DNA of 64,000 nt from Diphasiastrum complanatum (taxonomy: Eukaryota; Streptophyta; Lycopodiopsida; Lycopodiales; Lycopodiaceae). This document shows, in pieces, positions 11,645 through 23,212 of this stretch. Numbering within the stretch: the stretch's first letter is position 1; each line of letters begins with the position of its first letter. Location of the stretch: contig CM055110.1 in the NCBI GenBank assembly GCA_029204225.1, positions 1,424,675 through 1,488,674 on the forward strand, read 5' to 3'. Below the pieces are notes generated by a model that worked only from the letters and a program-made list of their open reading frames with translations, searched no databases and had not been told where the DNA came from. The position numbers and the translations under genes were made by a program.

Positions 11645-12312
11645 ATGTCATCCAACCCCAGTTCCAGTTCTGAAGACCCCGAAGCAAATAAGCTCGACAT
11701 CCAGCTATGCAAGTTAGACCTTACAAAGATGCAGACCTGGTACTAGCAGGCAGAGTCATTCTTCAAGGTAATTGAGTTCCAGTTCCTTGTCTTGACGAAA
11801 TATCAAAGCCTGTACCTGGTACATCTGGCGTATGCCAATTATAATGCGACGGCAAGGTCATGCCAACTATAGTTCCCCCTGTCAGGAACTATATTTATAA
11901 CATATCTTTTGCGGTGACAAACTTGCAACCATTTGGGTTCCCTCGAGGACCAAATGCTGTCACAAGGACACTCCAGAAGATAGAGCAGACAACATCTTTT
12001 AAGTACATCGATCCCTCAGTGGATAAATGGAAAAATAATGATGGGTACAAAGTTGAGACGATCAATGATCAGCAGCTGCAAGCGGCATGTGCATATCTCA
12101 CCAAATGCACACAACGACCAAGGACAAAAGTGTTGAGGGTACCCATGTCCTTGTTCCACATGATGGCAGATTCACAACTACATGCCCAAAACCTCTATGA
12201 TTGGGCACAGTTTGCTTCAAACTGCCTTCATGAACATGGCCAACACTTGGCAGTTGCATGCTATCAGTCCTCACACTGGACTAGGAGGGGCTTACTCTAT
12301 ATCAGGGAGTAG
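11645..12312 (+). CDS. Unidentified ORF pair after the minisatellite
   Basis: I do not recognise this protein. A frame beginning MSSNPSSSSEDPEANKLD at 11645 is interrupted by a stop at about 11744. A second frame, open from 11860 to 12312 (150 aa), starts MPTIVPPVRNYIYN and includes VPMSLFHMMADSQLHAQNLYDWAQF. The first starts with a Ser/Glu-rich stretch like many gag N-termini. There is no signal peptide, membrane segment or zinc motif, so an env role is not supported. The last ~25 codons of the second frame run into an LTR end shared with the chromovirus at 25.8 kb. It could be a G1 accessory ORF or the gag start of another element. Confidence 0.35.
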
Positions 12313-12369
12313 GCAAGGTTGGGTGGATCAGTTAGTGTTTGCCCTACTATGGTGTTAGAATCTATTGCA
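12235..12369 (+). repeat. LTR 3' end of gypsy element G2 (partial)
   Basis: The segment from gccaacacttggcagttgc to the end tctattgca matches the reverse complement of 25765-25920, the 3' LTR of the chromovirus el5. Here it is followed by a PBS, so it is the end of a 5' LTR whose left part is missing or replaced by the unidentified ORF. Confidence 0.7.
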
Positions 12370-12370
12370 C

Positions 12371-12383
12371 TGGTATTAGAGCC
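12371..12383 (+). other. Primer binding site of G2
   Basis: TGGTATTAGAGCC differs by one base from the initiator-Met type TGGTATCAGAGCC and lies one base after the LTR end. Confidence 0.65.
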
Positions 12384-12951
12384 ATCTCCATCTTTGGGGA
12401 GCTTAGTAGCAATAGTAGAAAAGGCTATCAGAGAATAGGAAAATTCTTGGAGATTTTCAAAAAGGCATAAAGGAGAGAAATTGACGTAGAGACAGCTATC
12501 TAACCTGGAAATTTCAGTACAATTTCAAGCCATCTGAGTGGAAATTAGAGTTGTACTATAGCATAGATCCATCGCTGTAATTTAGGTGATCTAGTTCCGA
12601 TTTCTAGGAAAAATTTGCTAAGATCTGAGCAGATTCGGAAAAGGAAAGATTGTACAGATCCAACGCTGGGAGTACTTATTTAATCTGACATTTTGGAATA
12701 GAGGTGGGCCTCAAATCGGAGGGATTTTGAGCAGGAAGGCTGCTTGTCTAGCAGCGGGGGGGAGCACACCCAAAATCAAAATTTTCCAGGAAAGTTAGGC
12801 CTCAAATTCAGATTTTTTGGAGCCACAGGTCTGAAAGGCAGATAGCGAGGGTCTTCAAAGATCCAATCAGATTTTTTCCACAGTTCCAATCAGATTCTAC
12901 AAACCTTTCTCATCAAATGGAAGAACATTCATGCTCTTAAACAGACCCCTA
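12384..12951 (+). other. Leader of G2, no gene
   Basis: No open frame or motif seen. Its position between PBS and gag makes it the untranslated leader. Confidence 0.5.
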
Positions 12952-13195
12952 ACCATTTGCAAGCAATTGAGGCCCGTCTTTTCTTAGGGCCCATGGTCTA
13001 TAAGTGGTGGTTAAATCTCTAGAAGATTGGGCAGGCTCCCCGGTCATGGAAGGCCTTTGAAGAGGCCTTCCTAAGAGAATTCCTACCAAAAAATGAGCTT
13101 GATAGAGCTTGGGAAGCCTGTGGGAGATTAGTAATGGACAAGTCCCTAATCCAGTATATCTCGCAGTATCGAGAAGCAATTTTAAAAATAAAAAA
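12952..13195 (+). pseudogene. G2 gag fragment (gypsy)
   Basis: One frame reads YKWWLNL, a stop, then QAPRSWKAFEEAFLREFLP and LDRAWEACGRLVMDKSLI, the signature of the retrotransposon gag family of gypsy elements. The stop at about 13018 and the loss of everything after ILKIKN show that it is a remnant. Because the LTR matches el5, it is probably a chromovirus gag. It joins copia sequence near 13385 in the same open frame. Confidence 0.65.
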
Positions 13196-13384
13196 TATGG
13201 ATAACTTTCTAGATAATGGGGAGCATGATGTTCCTAACAGTCCTATGGTCTGCAATTCAAATCTCTGTCAGCTAATCGGAGATGATGACCATCAGGTATT
13301 CTTATGTGACTTTCAGTTTATTCCTGAAGTTTCTATTTCTAGTTCTATACAGCATAAAATCAGTAAATTAGAAGCTTTATTGTC

Positions 13385-13997
13385 CAAGATGCAAGATCTT
13401 GGAAAAATTCATTACATTTTAGGCCTAGAGATTGACTTTCATAATGATAAAGCTTTTATTTGTCAATCCAAATATGCTCTTTCAATGTTGAAGAAGTTTA
13501 ATATGTTATATTGTAAGAGTATTGATACTCCAATGGAGCAAGTTGTAAAAGATCCTAATAAAGGTGATGAAAGATCCTTTGTGGACATCACTCTTTTAAG
13601 AGTCTTATAGGCTCCTTAACTTGGCTTACATAACTAGGCCTGATTTAAGTTTTAGTGTTCATAAGATAAGCCAAGATATGCAAAATCCTACAATTCATCA
13701 TTGTAAAGTGGCAGAAACCTATGATTTTGGATTGTTGTACAAAAGTGAAGACCTTTCTATGATTGGATATTCTGACTCAGATTTTGCTAGTGATAAAGTG
13801 GATCGGAAATCTACAAGTGCACATGTAATATACCTTGGAGGGAATTTCATATCTTGGCTTTATAAAAAGCAAGATACCATATCTCTCTCATCTTGTGAAG
13901 ATAAACATAAAGTGCTTACTAGTACGACAAAAGAAGTGCTTCGAACCAAGAGGTTGCTTTTGGAGCTAAATACTATCAAGGAAGATGATATACCATT
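13385..13997 (+). pseudogene. Copia element B, RT end and RNase H start (left part)
   Basis: The frame reads MQDLGKIHYILGLEIDF, SIDTPMEQVVKDP, then after a stop at 13608 and a small frame change ITRPDLSFSVHKISQDMQ, YSDSDFASDKVDRKSTSAH and WLYKKQDTISLSSCED. These are the C-terminal RT region and copia RNase H. It stops at KEDDIP where el3 is inserted, and resumes at 19984. The upstream part of this element is missing; a junction with gypsy gag lies near 13385. In 'SSCEAEY' the second residues read EDKH, so the catalytic Glu region is damaged. Confidence 0.85.
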
Positions 13998-14612
13998 TGA
14001 TGAATTCACATGTGTGGGATGCCCTACACATGTACTTTTGATCTCCTAAGCCCAATAATACCATAAAAATCAAACCAGCATTGATTGACAATAGAAAAGC
14101 TGATCATACAAAAAATATTATTGTGTTACAAGCAAGATCTATCAGCAAAATATGAAACTAAGTACAATAAATGCCTCAACTCGGCTAGAGAGAGAATATG
14201 AATGTACAAACTCGAGTAGAGAGAGAGAGAGCACAAAGAGCTTAGTCTCCAAATTTGCATTACACACAAAAATCATCATCTTCTCAATGAGAGTACATCA
14301 CATATATAAAGATTCATGGACTCTCCTTCTACTTTGAGTTGAATTGGAGTTATGAATCCACCTCTCAAGCTATCTAGACTTATTCAAGCCACCTCAATAT
14401 GTCTAATTGTGCCACCTAGTATTTTCATGCATTAAATGTGGCATGAAAAGTACAAATGGCAATTCCTATGGTAGCTCGAATTTCTACTTCTACCTAACTT
14501 GAATGTTTTATTCTAAGATGAGTCTTTACTAAGCCAAAAGAGCTCAATTCATCTTTGGCATTTTTAGGACCCCTACTTACAACATTAGATAGATTTTTCC
14601 AATATCTCAACA
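13998..14612 (-). repeat. el3 3' LTR
   Basis: 615 bp, TG...CA ends on +: tgatgaattcacatgtg to caatatctcaaca. The minus-strand polypurine tract (read as ctcctcct on +) directly follows. The short ORFs inside it are not genes. Confidence 0.95.
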
Positions 14613-14678
14613 CTCCTCCTAAAAATGTATCTAATGTGGATCAAGCATCGATCTTGAGATAAGACCAAAATTAGATCT

Positions 14679-17600
14679 CTACTTTGAGAAGGCACTTCTG
14701 CAAAGTGGCTTTGTGAGAAGATCAGCAATACATGAAGATGTGTTGAAATGTTCCAAGTTGATTTCACCTCCAATGAGCTTTTCCCTTACAAAATGGTGTG
14801 CCACTTCTATATGCTTGCTTCTTGCATGAAAAATAGGATTGTTTGCAAGAGCTTGGGCCGATATGTTGTCACACTTGATCAAGGGAAGATCATCCTCTTT
14901 GATGCACTTTAGCTCCACGATTAACCTCTTGATCCAAAGCACCTCTTTAGTTGTTGTAGTGAGTGCTTTGTACTCGGCCTCACAAGAAGATAGGGATATG
15001 GTATCTTGCTTCTTTGAAAGCCAAGACACAAGATTGCCTCCAAGAAAGATAATATATGCATTAATGGACTTTTGATCCATTTTATCACTTGCAAAATCAG
15101 AATCCAAATAGCCAACAATGGTTAGATCTTCATTTTTGTATAATAAACCATAATCTTGAGTAGAAGATACATATCTTAGAACTCTCTTGCCCATCTTCCA
15201 ATGTTGGATCTTAGGATCTTGCATAAATTGACTCAATTTGTGCACACAATAGCTCAAATTGCGTCTAGTGATAGTAAGCCAAATTAAGGAGTCTATAAGA
15301 CTCCTATAAAGTGTGATGTCCTCGAAGGATCTTTCATCACCTTTAATAGGGTCTTCTACATGTTGCTCCATGGGAGTGTCTATGCCTTTACAATTTTGCA
15401 TATTGAATTTTCTCAACATAGAAAAGACATATCTAGATTGACAAATAAACGCATACTCTTCATGAAAATCAATCTCAAGGCCCAAAATGTAATGGATCTC
15501 TCCTAGATCTTGCATTTTAAATTCTTTTCCTAATGCATCTTTGGTTTCTTGAACTAGCATCAAACAGCTTCCACTAAGAATAATGTCATCTACATAGATT
15601 GGGAGAATGACAATATTACTACCATCAAATTTTAAGTGCATAGAAGGATCATAGTCACTAAGCACAAATCCTAATGAAAGTAGAAAGTTGTTGAGTCTTG
15701 AATACCATGATCTAGGGGCTTGCTTCAAGCCATAAAGACTTCTAAATAACAAACACACCTTAGCTTTATCCTTGATGAATCCTTGAGGTTGTTCCATGTA
15801 TATCTCCTCCTCAAGATAGCCATTCAAAAAAGCGTTGGAGACATCAAGTTGATACAATTTCCACTTGAAAAATAAGGCAAGAGAGATTATGATTCTTATT
15901 GTTACCATCTTTGCTACAGGAGAAAAGGTTTCTTCATAGTCAAGGCCATATATTTGTGCAAAGCCTTTAGCACATAATCTTGCCTTGTACTTGTTGATGG
16001 AGCCATCATGATTGTACTTGATCTTGAACACCCACTTGCATCCAATGATGTGCATGTTAGGTGGATCCACTAGCTCCCATGTGTGGTTGGTGATCAAGGC
16101 ATCATATTCAATCTTCATGGCCTCATACCACTCCTTGGTATTGAGGGCTTCTTGGACATCTTTGGGCTCCTCATGAGAAACAAAATAAGCATAAGTGAAA
16201 TCAAGATCCACTTGTTTTCCTTTGTCATCATAAGTGAGCCTCTTAGGCTCGGATCTCTCCCTAATGGATCTTCTAGGAGTGAAAATCTGAGGACTTCCAT
16301 CTTCAAATCTCGACCCCTCCATATGTTGATTGTCTTCAATAACAAAAGGTGATAGATTTTGAGGTTGCTTGATCTCGGCCCCTCCTAGATTGGACTTTTC
16401 TTCTTCATGAAAAACTACATCTCTACTTTCAATTACTCTAGAAGTAGAGAGCATGTAGATTCGATAGGCTTTCTTGTTGGATGAATATCCAACCATTACT
16501 CCTTTGCTTGCACAAGGATCATCCTTCTTTCTCGTTTCCAAGGGAATATGGACAAAGCATATGCATCCAAATACTCTAAGGTGATCAACCTCAGGTTTCT
16601 TCAAATAAAGTGCTTCATATGGTGACTTTCCTTCAAGTGCAACATGAGGGAGTCGATTGCAAAGATAGTTTGAACAATTGATGGCCTCACCCCAAAAGTC
16701 TTTTGGCAAGGATGCGTCAATTCTAATGGTTTTGGCACATTCACACAAGGTTCTATTCTTTCTTTCAGCCACCCCATTTTAAGATGGTATATATTCACAA
16801 GAAAACTCCCTTTTAATGCCTTCAAGCTCACAATAATCATGAAATTTATTGGAAGTGTACTCACCACCTCCATCACTTCTAAGAATCTTGATTTTGTATG
16901 GAAATTGCTTTTCAACTAGAGCTTTGAACTTTAGGAGATAGTCAAACACCATAGACTTTGAAGCTAGAAGATATAACCAAGTAAATCTTGTGAAATCATC
17001 AACGAAAGTTACAAAGCAAGTAGCACCACCCTTGCTCTTTGAAGATGAGAAGTGCACAAGTGAGTGTATGAGCTCCAATGGATGTGTAGTCTTAATAGAT
17101 GACTTTGAAAAAGGCTTCTTTTGAGATCTAGATATGGCAAAAGCCTCACATGGCTTGAAATTCTTGGAGATAAGATTAGGCAAGCCAATAGCTTTGACTT
17201 TCTTGACCATGGACACCATAGAACTATAGTTAGGATGTCCCAACCTTCTATGCCATAGTTCCTCCAAAGAAATACGAGAAGCAAAAGCACCATCACAAGA
17301 GTTAGCATACTCTTTGGGATCAAGCTTGAAGATTCCACCATATCTAGACCCAAATGCAAGGATCTCATCATGCTTCTTGATTGCACATGTATCAACATTA
17401 AAATTCACATCTGGTCCACGATCGAGCAATTGCCCAACGTTAATAAGATTTTTTGTTAACTTAGGAACAAAAAGTACTTTAGACAGAGAAAGAACTTTTG
17501 ATGATGAAAGCTTTAAGGGAATGGTCCCTATGCCTTCAATAGCACACTCATGATCATTTGCTATGTAGATGGACTTCTTGGCTCCTTCATAAGGTGTCAC

Positions 17601-18605
17601 AGATGAAAAAGAATGCTTGGAGCTACACATATGTGAGGAAGCTCTACTGTCGATGTACCATGAACCATCCTTCTTGAAAGGTGATGAAGAAAAACTCGAG
17701 ACCATAAGAGATCCCTCTCCATCACTTTCATGAGCATCTCCCTTCTCTTCATTGGAAATGTTGGCTTGTTTGAATTGACTCTTCTTCTTGAAGCAATTGG
17801 TGGCATACTGCCCCTTCTTGCCACAAAAGAAACACTTGATGTTTTTCTTCTTCTTCTTGGATGTGAAAGCTTGAGAGGACTCATCATCTTCTCCTTTCTC
17901 CTTGGAAATAAGATTGTTCTTGCTTGAAGAGGGTTGGTGTTGATTCTTAATTCTTGACTTGTGCTTGTCTTTGGTAAAGAGGGCTTTACCATCAATGTTG
18001 ATAGACAGTCTTTCCATTTTCAAGAGTTTATACTCTTGTCTTGATTCTTCAGAAATGAGCACACTTTGGAGTGCTTCCAAACTTGGTAGCTCCTCCTTAA
18101 TGGCATAACTCTAAACAAGGTTGTCATATTCCTCCTTTAGCCCATTAAGTATGACTTGAACAAGTTCATTTTGGTTGATGGAGTCTCCTATGCATGACAA
18201 TTCTCTATGGAGGCCTTTAACTCTCATTACATAAGCTGAAGCACTTTCATCACTTCTCTGTACACTTTGAAAAATTTGGTTTCTTAGTGTTAGAAGTCTA
18301 GAAGCATTCTTTGCCTCATAGATGGACTTGAGAGTATCCCAAGCATCTTTGGCATTAGTACAAGCACCAATTTCTCTTAAGATGTCATTTGAGATATTCA
18401 TTTTAATATAATGTAGAGCCATCCTAGCTCTCTTTTTGTACTTTGGAATTTCTTGAGAAATTTGTAGTTCTTCTTCAATACCAAGTACAATATCCATCAC
18501 ATCTTGTAGAATTAAGACAGATTCCATCCTAACCTTCCAAATTGAGTAATTGGAGGTTGACAATCTTTCACTTGCTTCTAATAGAAAGGCACCCATTGAA
18601 GCCAT
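14679..18605 (-). pseudogene. el3 gag-pol polyprotein, two nonsense changes
   Basis: From ATG at 18605 (MASMGAFLLEASERLS) one frame of about 1309 codons runs to 14679, broken only by stops at 18111-18113 and 16776-16778. Both fit C-to-T change of CAG or CAA. Domains in order: gag with a UBN2-like core; zinc knuckle CFFCGKKGQYATNC, whose His is Gln; protease WYIDSRASSHM, DSG changed to DSR; integrase zinc finger with CEAF instead of CEAC; integrase core HSLVHF instead of HSDV, RSDGGGEY, NGVAERKNRT; RT with IYVDDIILSG intact; RNase H with SDSDFASD, SSCEAEYKAL and ARSKHIEVAHHFVREK. So the frame is nearly open, but several key residues are lost. Confidence 0.9.
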
Positions 18606-19354
18606 AAAGAATGTTGGAAATAAAAAAAAGATGGATGAAATTTTTTTTTTGCTTATCTTCTCACTATAGGAACCAATCAAGGGCAAAAAAATCCTATCTA
18701 AGACTAAGCAAAAAAACTGTGAGATAGCCTATCTCACTAGTTTGACAATCTCTCTAAAACAAGATTTGAATCATAAAAAAAGATGAAGTATGGCAAAAGT
18801 TATGGTTCTCTAAATTTAACACGTGTGAAATACTCCAAAAAATGTCAAATTGCCTCAAATACAATCTATTTGTATGAAACAATTTGCCTAGATCCTCTAA
18901 ATTTTGTCTAAATCACATATAGATGAGATTAGTCAACTTCTGGGTGATTTTTGTGATCATTCAAGCAATAAATGACATGTACTCAAGATTTGCCACAGGT
19001 CTAGGCGCCCTACCTACACCTATTCAAAAGCTTATAACTTTTGATTGGCTTATCCAACTCTCATGATTCAAATTGCATCAAATTCTACCATTTCTAGCTT
19101 TCTAGTGGGCCAAATTGCATGAAATTTGGATCTAAGGTGAGAGAGAACCACCAAACTGAAAATGGGCGGATTTCACACGTGCATGTACCTGAAATTCCGT
19201 ACAGTACCTGATCTGGACTGATCAAAGTGGTTTGAGACTCAACATCACCAGAAAACTGCAAATAGCTAGAAAGTAGAATCTAGACAATTTCTAGCTTGAA
19301 ATCTAATCAAATTTGCAAACTTTTTGATTAGATTTGCTTGTAGATCTTACGTAG
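18606..19354 (-). other. el3 untranslated leader
   Basis: 749 bp between PBS and the gag start with no ORF. It contains TTAACACGTGTGAA at 18816-18829 and tttcacacgtgcatg near 19172, related to the palindrome found in several LTRs of the window. Confidence 0.7.
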
Positions 19355-19366
19355 GCTCTGATACCA
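19355..19366 (-). other. el3 primer binding site
   Basis: gctctgatacca on +, that is TGGTATCAGAGC on minus, the usual plant copia initiator-Met tRNA site, abutting the LTR. Confidence 0.95.
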
Positions 19367-19978
19367 TGATGAATTCACACGTGTGGGATGCCCTACACAT
19401 GTACTTTTGATTTCCTAAGCCCAATAATACCATAAAGATCAAACTAGCATTGATTGACAATAGAAAAGCTGATCATACAAGAAATACTATTGTGTTACAA
19501 GCAAGATCTATCAACAAAATATGAAACTAAGTACAATAAATGCCTCAACTCGGCTAGAGAGAAAATATGAATGTACAAACTCGAGTAGAGAGAGAGGGCA
19601 CAAAGAGCTTAGTCTCCAAATTTGCATTACACACAAAAATCATCATCTGCTCAATGAGAGTACATCACATATATATATATCCATGGACTCTCCTTCTACT
19701 TTGAGTTGAATTGGAGTTATGAATCCACCTCTCAAGCTATCTAGACTTATTCAAGCCACCTCAATATGTCTAATTGTGCCACCTAGTATTTTCATGCATT
19801 AAATGTGGCATGCAAAGTACAAATGGCAATTCCTATGGTAGCTCGAATTTCTACTTCGACCTACCTTGAATATTTTATTCTAAGATGAGTCTTTACTAAG
19901 CCAAAAGAGCTCAATTCATCTTTGGCATTTTAAGGACCCCTACTTACAACATTAGATAGACTTTCCAATATCTCAACA
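19367..19978 (-). repeat. el3 5' LTR
   Basis: 612 bp, tgatgaattcacacgtg to caatatctcaaca on +. It carries TTCACACGTGTGGG at 19374-19387. Confidence 0.95.
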
Positions 19979-19983
19979 CCATT

Positions 19984-20233
19984 GATCATGTGTGACAATA
20001 TTTCAGCACAAGTCCTTGCCAACAACCCAATATTTCATGCAAGGAGCAAACACATCAAAGTTGCACATCACTTTGTGAGAGAAAAGCTAATTGGAGGAGA
20101 AATCTATTTGGAGCACATTGACACATCATCATGTATTGCAGATTTGCTCACCAAACCTTTGAGCAAAAATTCCTTCATCAAGCATAGAGCCAATCTTGGA
20201 TTAATTCCAAGATCCATGTTCAAGTCAACATAG
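19984..20233 (+). pseudogene. Copia element B, RNase H end (right part)
   Basis: It continues the frame cut by el3: IMCDNISAQVLANNP, FHARSKHIKVAHHFVREK, ADLLTKPLSKNSFIKH, ending at a stop just before the purine tract and LTR. The C-terminal text is almost the same as in el3 and el9, so these three are one copia lineage. Confidence 0.9.
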
Positions 20234-20251
20234 ATTACTTTATAGAAGGAG

Positions 20252-21044
20252 TGTTGAAAAATGAAAAAATTGTCTATCTTGACTTTTGGTTTTAATGAAG
20301 TTTTTTCTACATGTATTTAATGTTTCAAATTGGAAATGCCAAATTTGGCCTAAAGGAAACTCGAGCTACATGGGTTATATGAAGTCTAGTTAGTCAAATA
20401 CAACATGCATACAGATTTAAGGCATAGAAATGCCAAATATGAGCTTGTAGAAACTCGAGTCATATCACATGCAAAGATTGTGAGTGTTCCTAAGTGACAT
20501 GCAAAGCATTCAGAAAGTGTAAAGGACACATGCATAGTGATTTGGACGATTCTAGTTTAGAAATTGCCACTTGGTAATAGTAGGTAGATAGGAACACATG
20601 TAAAGTGAGTGACAAATGTCACTAGTTTGTTAGTTTTCACTTTTAGATGTGGAAGAAAGTAGGTAGATGCTAGCTCTACCACGAGCTATTCCATCCACCA
20701 TAAATGTATGTGAGTTCTCTCACAATCTTTGATGATGAACCAAGCATTGAAGCCATTTCTTGTCAATTTGGATCTATTGCCTTGTATACTTGAATTTTGC
20801 ACTCTCTCTCTAACTCGAGGAGGAGCTTATGCTAATGCATTACTTTCTTTGTACTATCCTCATTGATTGTGAAAGTAACCATTCTTTGATTACTAGTATG
20901 CTAGATTGTGTTTTAGTCATAAATTCTTGAACTAGATCTTGATATTCAATCTAGAATCAATTTATGTGCTAAACACAAAGCTTATTAAGATCATTCAAAC
21001 TAGGAATTGGTTTTTCCACACGTGTGAACCTGCTGGATTCAACA
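20252..21044 (+). repeat. Copia element B 3' LTR
   Basis: 793 bp from tgttgaaaaatg to ggattcaaca, preceded by the purine tract agaaggag. The reverse complement of most of it occurs at about 39009-39645 (el7). TCCACACGTGTGAA lies near its end at 21015-21028. Confidence 0.85.
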
Positions 21045-23212
21045 TAATTCACATCTAATTTGATATACCCACAAGGTATGCATAACGTATTTATCCAAGA
21101 ACAACTTTCATTTTGTACGTATTTTGTCAAAATGCCCTTAATTTTTTAAGATAAAATTAGCTTCTACTAGTTCATTTGCTCTTGGATTGTAGAGCATTGA
21201 TATTTTGTGACCAATTTCAAATTACTTTCTAGATTGGAAATGACATCACTAGAATGTATGAGCCATGGTCTAGAATGAGCTCCATAATGCCTGGCAATGT
21301 GCCTATAATGCCAACAACAATGGTGCCAAGAAGTAAATGGATGGACAAAGTTCTCTTGCTCTTGTTTTTCTTTATTTACCTAGATTCTAATATATTACAA
21401 GTTGAACAAAAATCCATGGACAACACAATCATGTTTTTTCTTTAGGTGCCTCACAATTTTTTTTTCTTTGCAAAGAAACTCCAACATTGTAATTTATTTT
21501 TTAGCATGATGGTCTACTAGTTCTGTATGTTTCAAATTGATCCATAGCCACCTATTTGCCTTCAATAATTGCATCTTCCACAAGATTGTTCTACACTTGT
21601 AAGTAATAGGTGGAACACTGAAATTTACAATGTAGAATTGCTTCACTAATATGGACAAGTTGAAAAGGAGAGTGTACTTTGTGGCTATTTTATATGTAGT
21701 TTGATTCACTCACTAAGTAGGCAAAATGTAGAGTCTAGACATTTTTTTTGGTGAGAAGAATGAATGCAAGTTACAAAAGTTGTTTTAAACAAAAACAACT
21801 TGTTATGAATATCATTGATTTTATATATAATTGCACAACACATACCACACACAGGCAACGAACGGAACAAGCTTACCTTTAAAACTGTACTTGTAAATAC
21901 TATGCACATATGATAGTATAGATACATTGGTGCATACAAATCAACTAATGTCAATTGTACATAACAAACTTTCTCTATGGTGATGTTAAAAATTTGTAGT
22001 TCTCATGTATGCTATGTCATGTGAGTTTTTTTGAATATTTATTTTCAAATCAATCTACTACCTTGATCTTACATTGTAAGAACATTATCTAATAAGAAGT
22101 TGAGATGGATTCCGATGAAGTCGGTATATTAAACTCATTGCAATAGTAATTTACCACAGACGCAATATGTGAAAGGTGATTTTTCAAACAATACCCAAGC
22201 TCTTGTCATTGGATTTCTCTATTGCCTATTTTTGTTCCAACAAGAGAGCACTTTTTTGTACATTGCAAAATACTCAAAGCAAGCTCAAGATACAATTGTC
22301 AGTGTCATGACATACTCTGCTCTATGCTTAGTCTATCATTGGAATCAACCAATTTTGTACGACATTAGAGGAGTGTTCAATTCCAAAAAAGCCATATAAG
22401 AAATCATGCCTTAGTAAGAGAATGTTATAGAGAGAATGATAAAATGACCGGAATTTTATCTCATTTTCTTAGTTTCTAGTGCTGCCGACTATCTAAGTTG
22501 TGTGGCTGGCTCATTTTTTGAAGCATATTAACAATGCGCATGAAACAAAGCACACTGCCAAGAAACAAAGCACGTGCCACAAGCGGGAGAAAATGTCCTC
22601 CAAATTTTCATGTGTAAAGGAGTACACAACTCCTAAAGTCCATGATCAATATTTGTATATCGAAGTTTTACATAAATAGAACCTCTAGTCTTTTAGATTT
22701 CTCCAGACATGTTGTCACACTAAATTGCATGTCAGCTTGTCGAATACTTGTGAGTCTTCCTGGGAATGCTTCTTGGTTTCCAAGGAAAGGCTCGAACTTG
22801 AGACCAAAGAAACTTTGGATGTCAAGATAACCAATTGAGCCAACACCCTTGACTTCTTCCTGGGAATGACTTGAGGAGCCTTGTGAGGAAGTTTTAGCAA
22901 TGTGGGCTCCTTTTGCAGCTTTTTATTGATGCTATATGTCTTGTTCTTGCAAGTGCTGATTGCTTTTCGTAGAGTTCAAGTTTATTGTTATTCTACTCTC
23001 CCTTAGATTAATAAATAATATTGTTGTAGATATTGTACTGATGTTTCCAGCTTCTTGGTTGAGTAAGATGATCCCTTTGATATTAATTTATTAAAGTGAT
23101 AATTTTATCTTTTCACCTTGTTGGATTGTGAAATGAAATTCAAGCAATAGAGAGTACTCTAAATTTTCAAACAAAAACAAGCTCACATATTTTACTTTTT
23201 CTTGGTACTAAC
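21045..23212. other. AT-rich spacer, no gene seen
   Basis: Only short ORFs of random type, with no conserved motif on either strand and no LTR pair recognised. Confidence 0.5.

Larger units (their letters stand above)
13998..19978 (-). mobile_element. el3, complete Ty1-copia element inserted in element B
   Basis: Two LTRs (13998-14612 and 19367-19978) flank a minus-strand gag-pol, with PBS 19355-19366 and a purine tract next to the left LTR. The 5-bp target duplication CCATT is at 13993-13997 and 19979-19983. It interrupts the RNase H frame of element B exactly, and removing el3 plus one CCATT restores the continuity KEDDIP-IMCDN. By eye the LTRs differ at roughly 3% of positions, so el3 is older than el1 and el2. 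Confidence 0.95.

Noticed and set aside
11860-12312. Env-like gene
   Set aside because: No signal peptide, hydrophobic membrane segment or cleavage site; the last part is LTR sequence.
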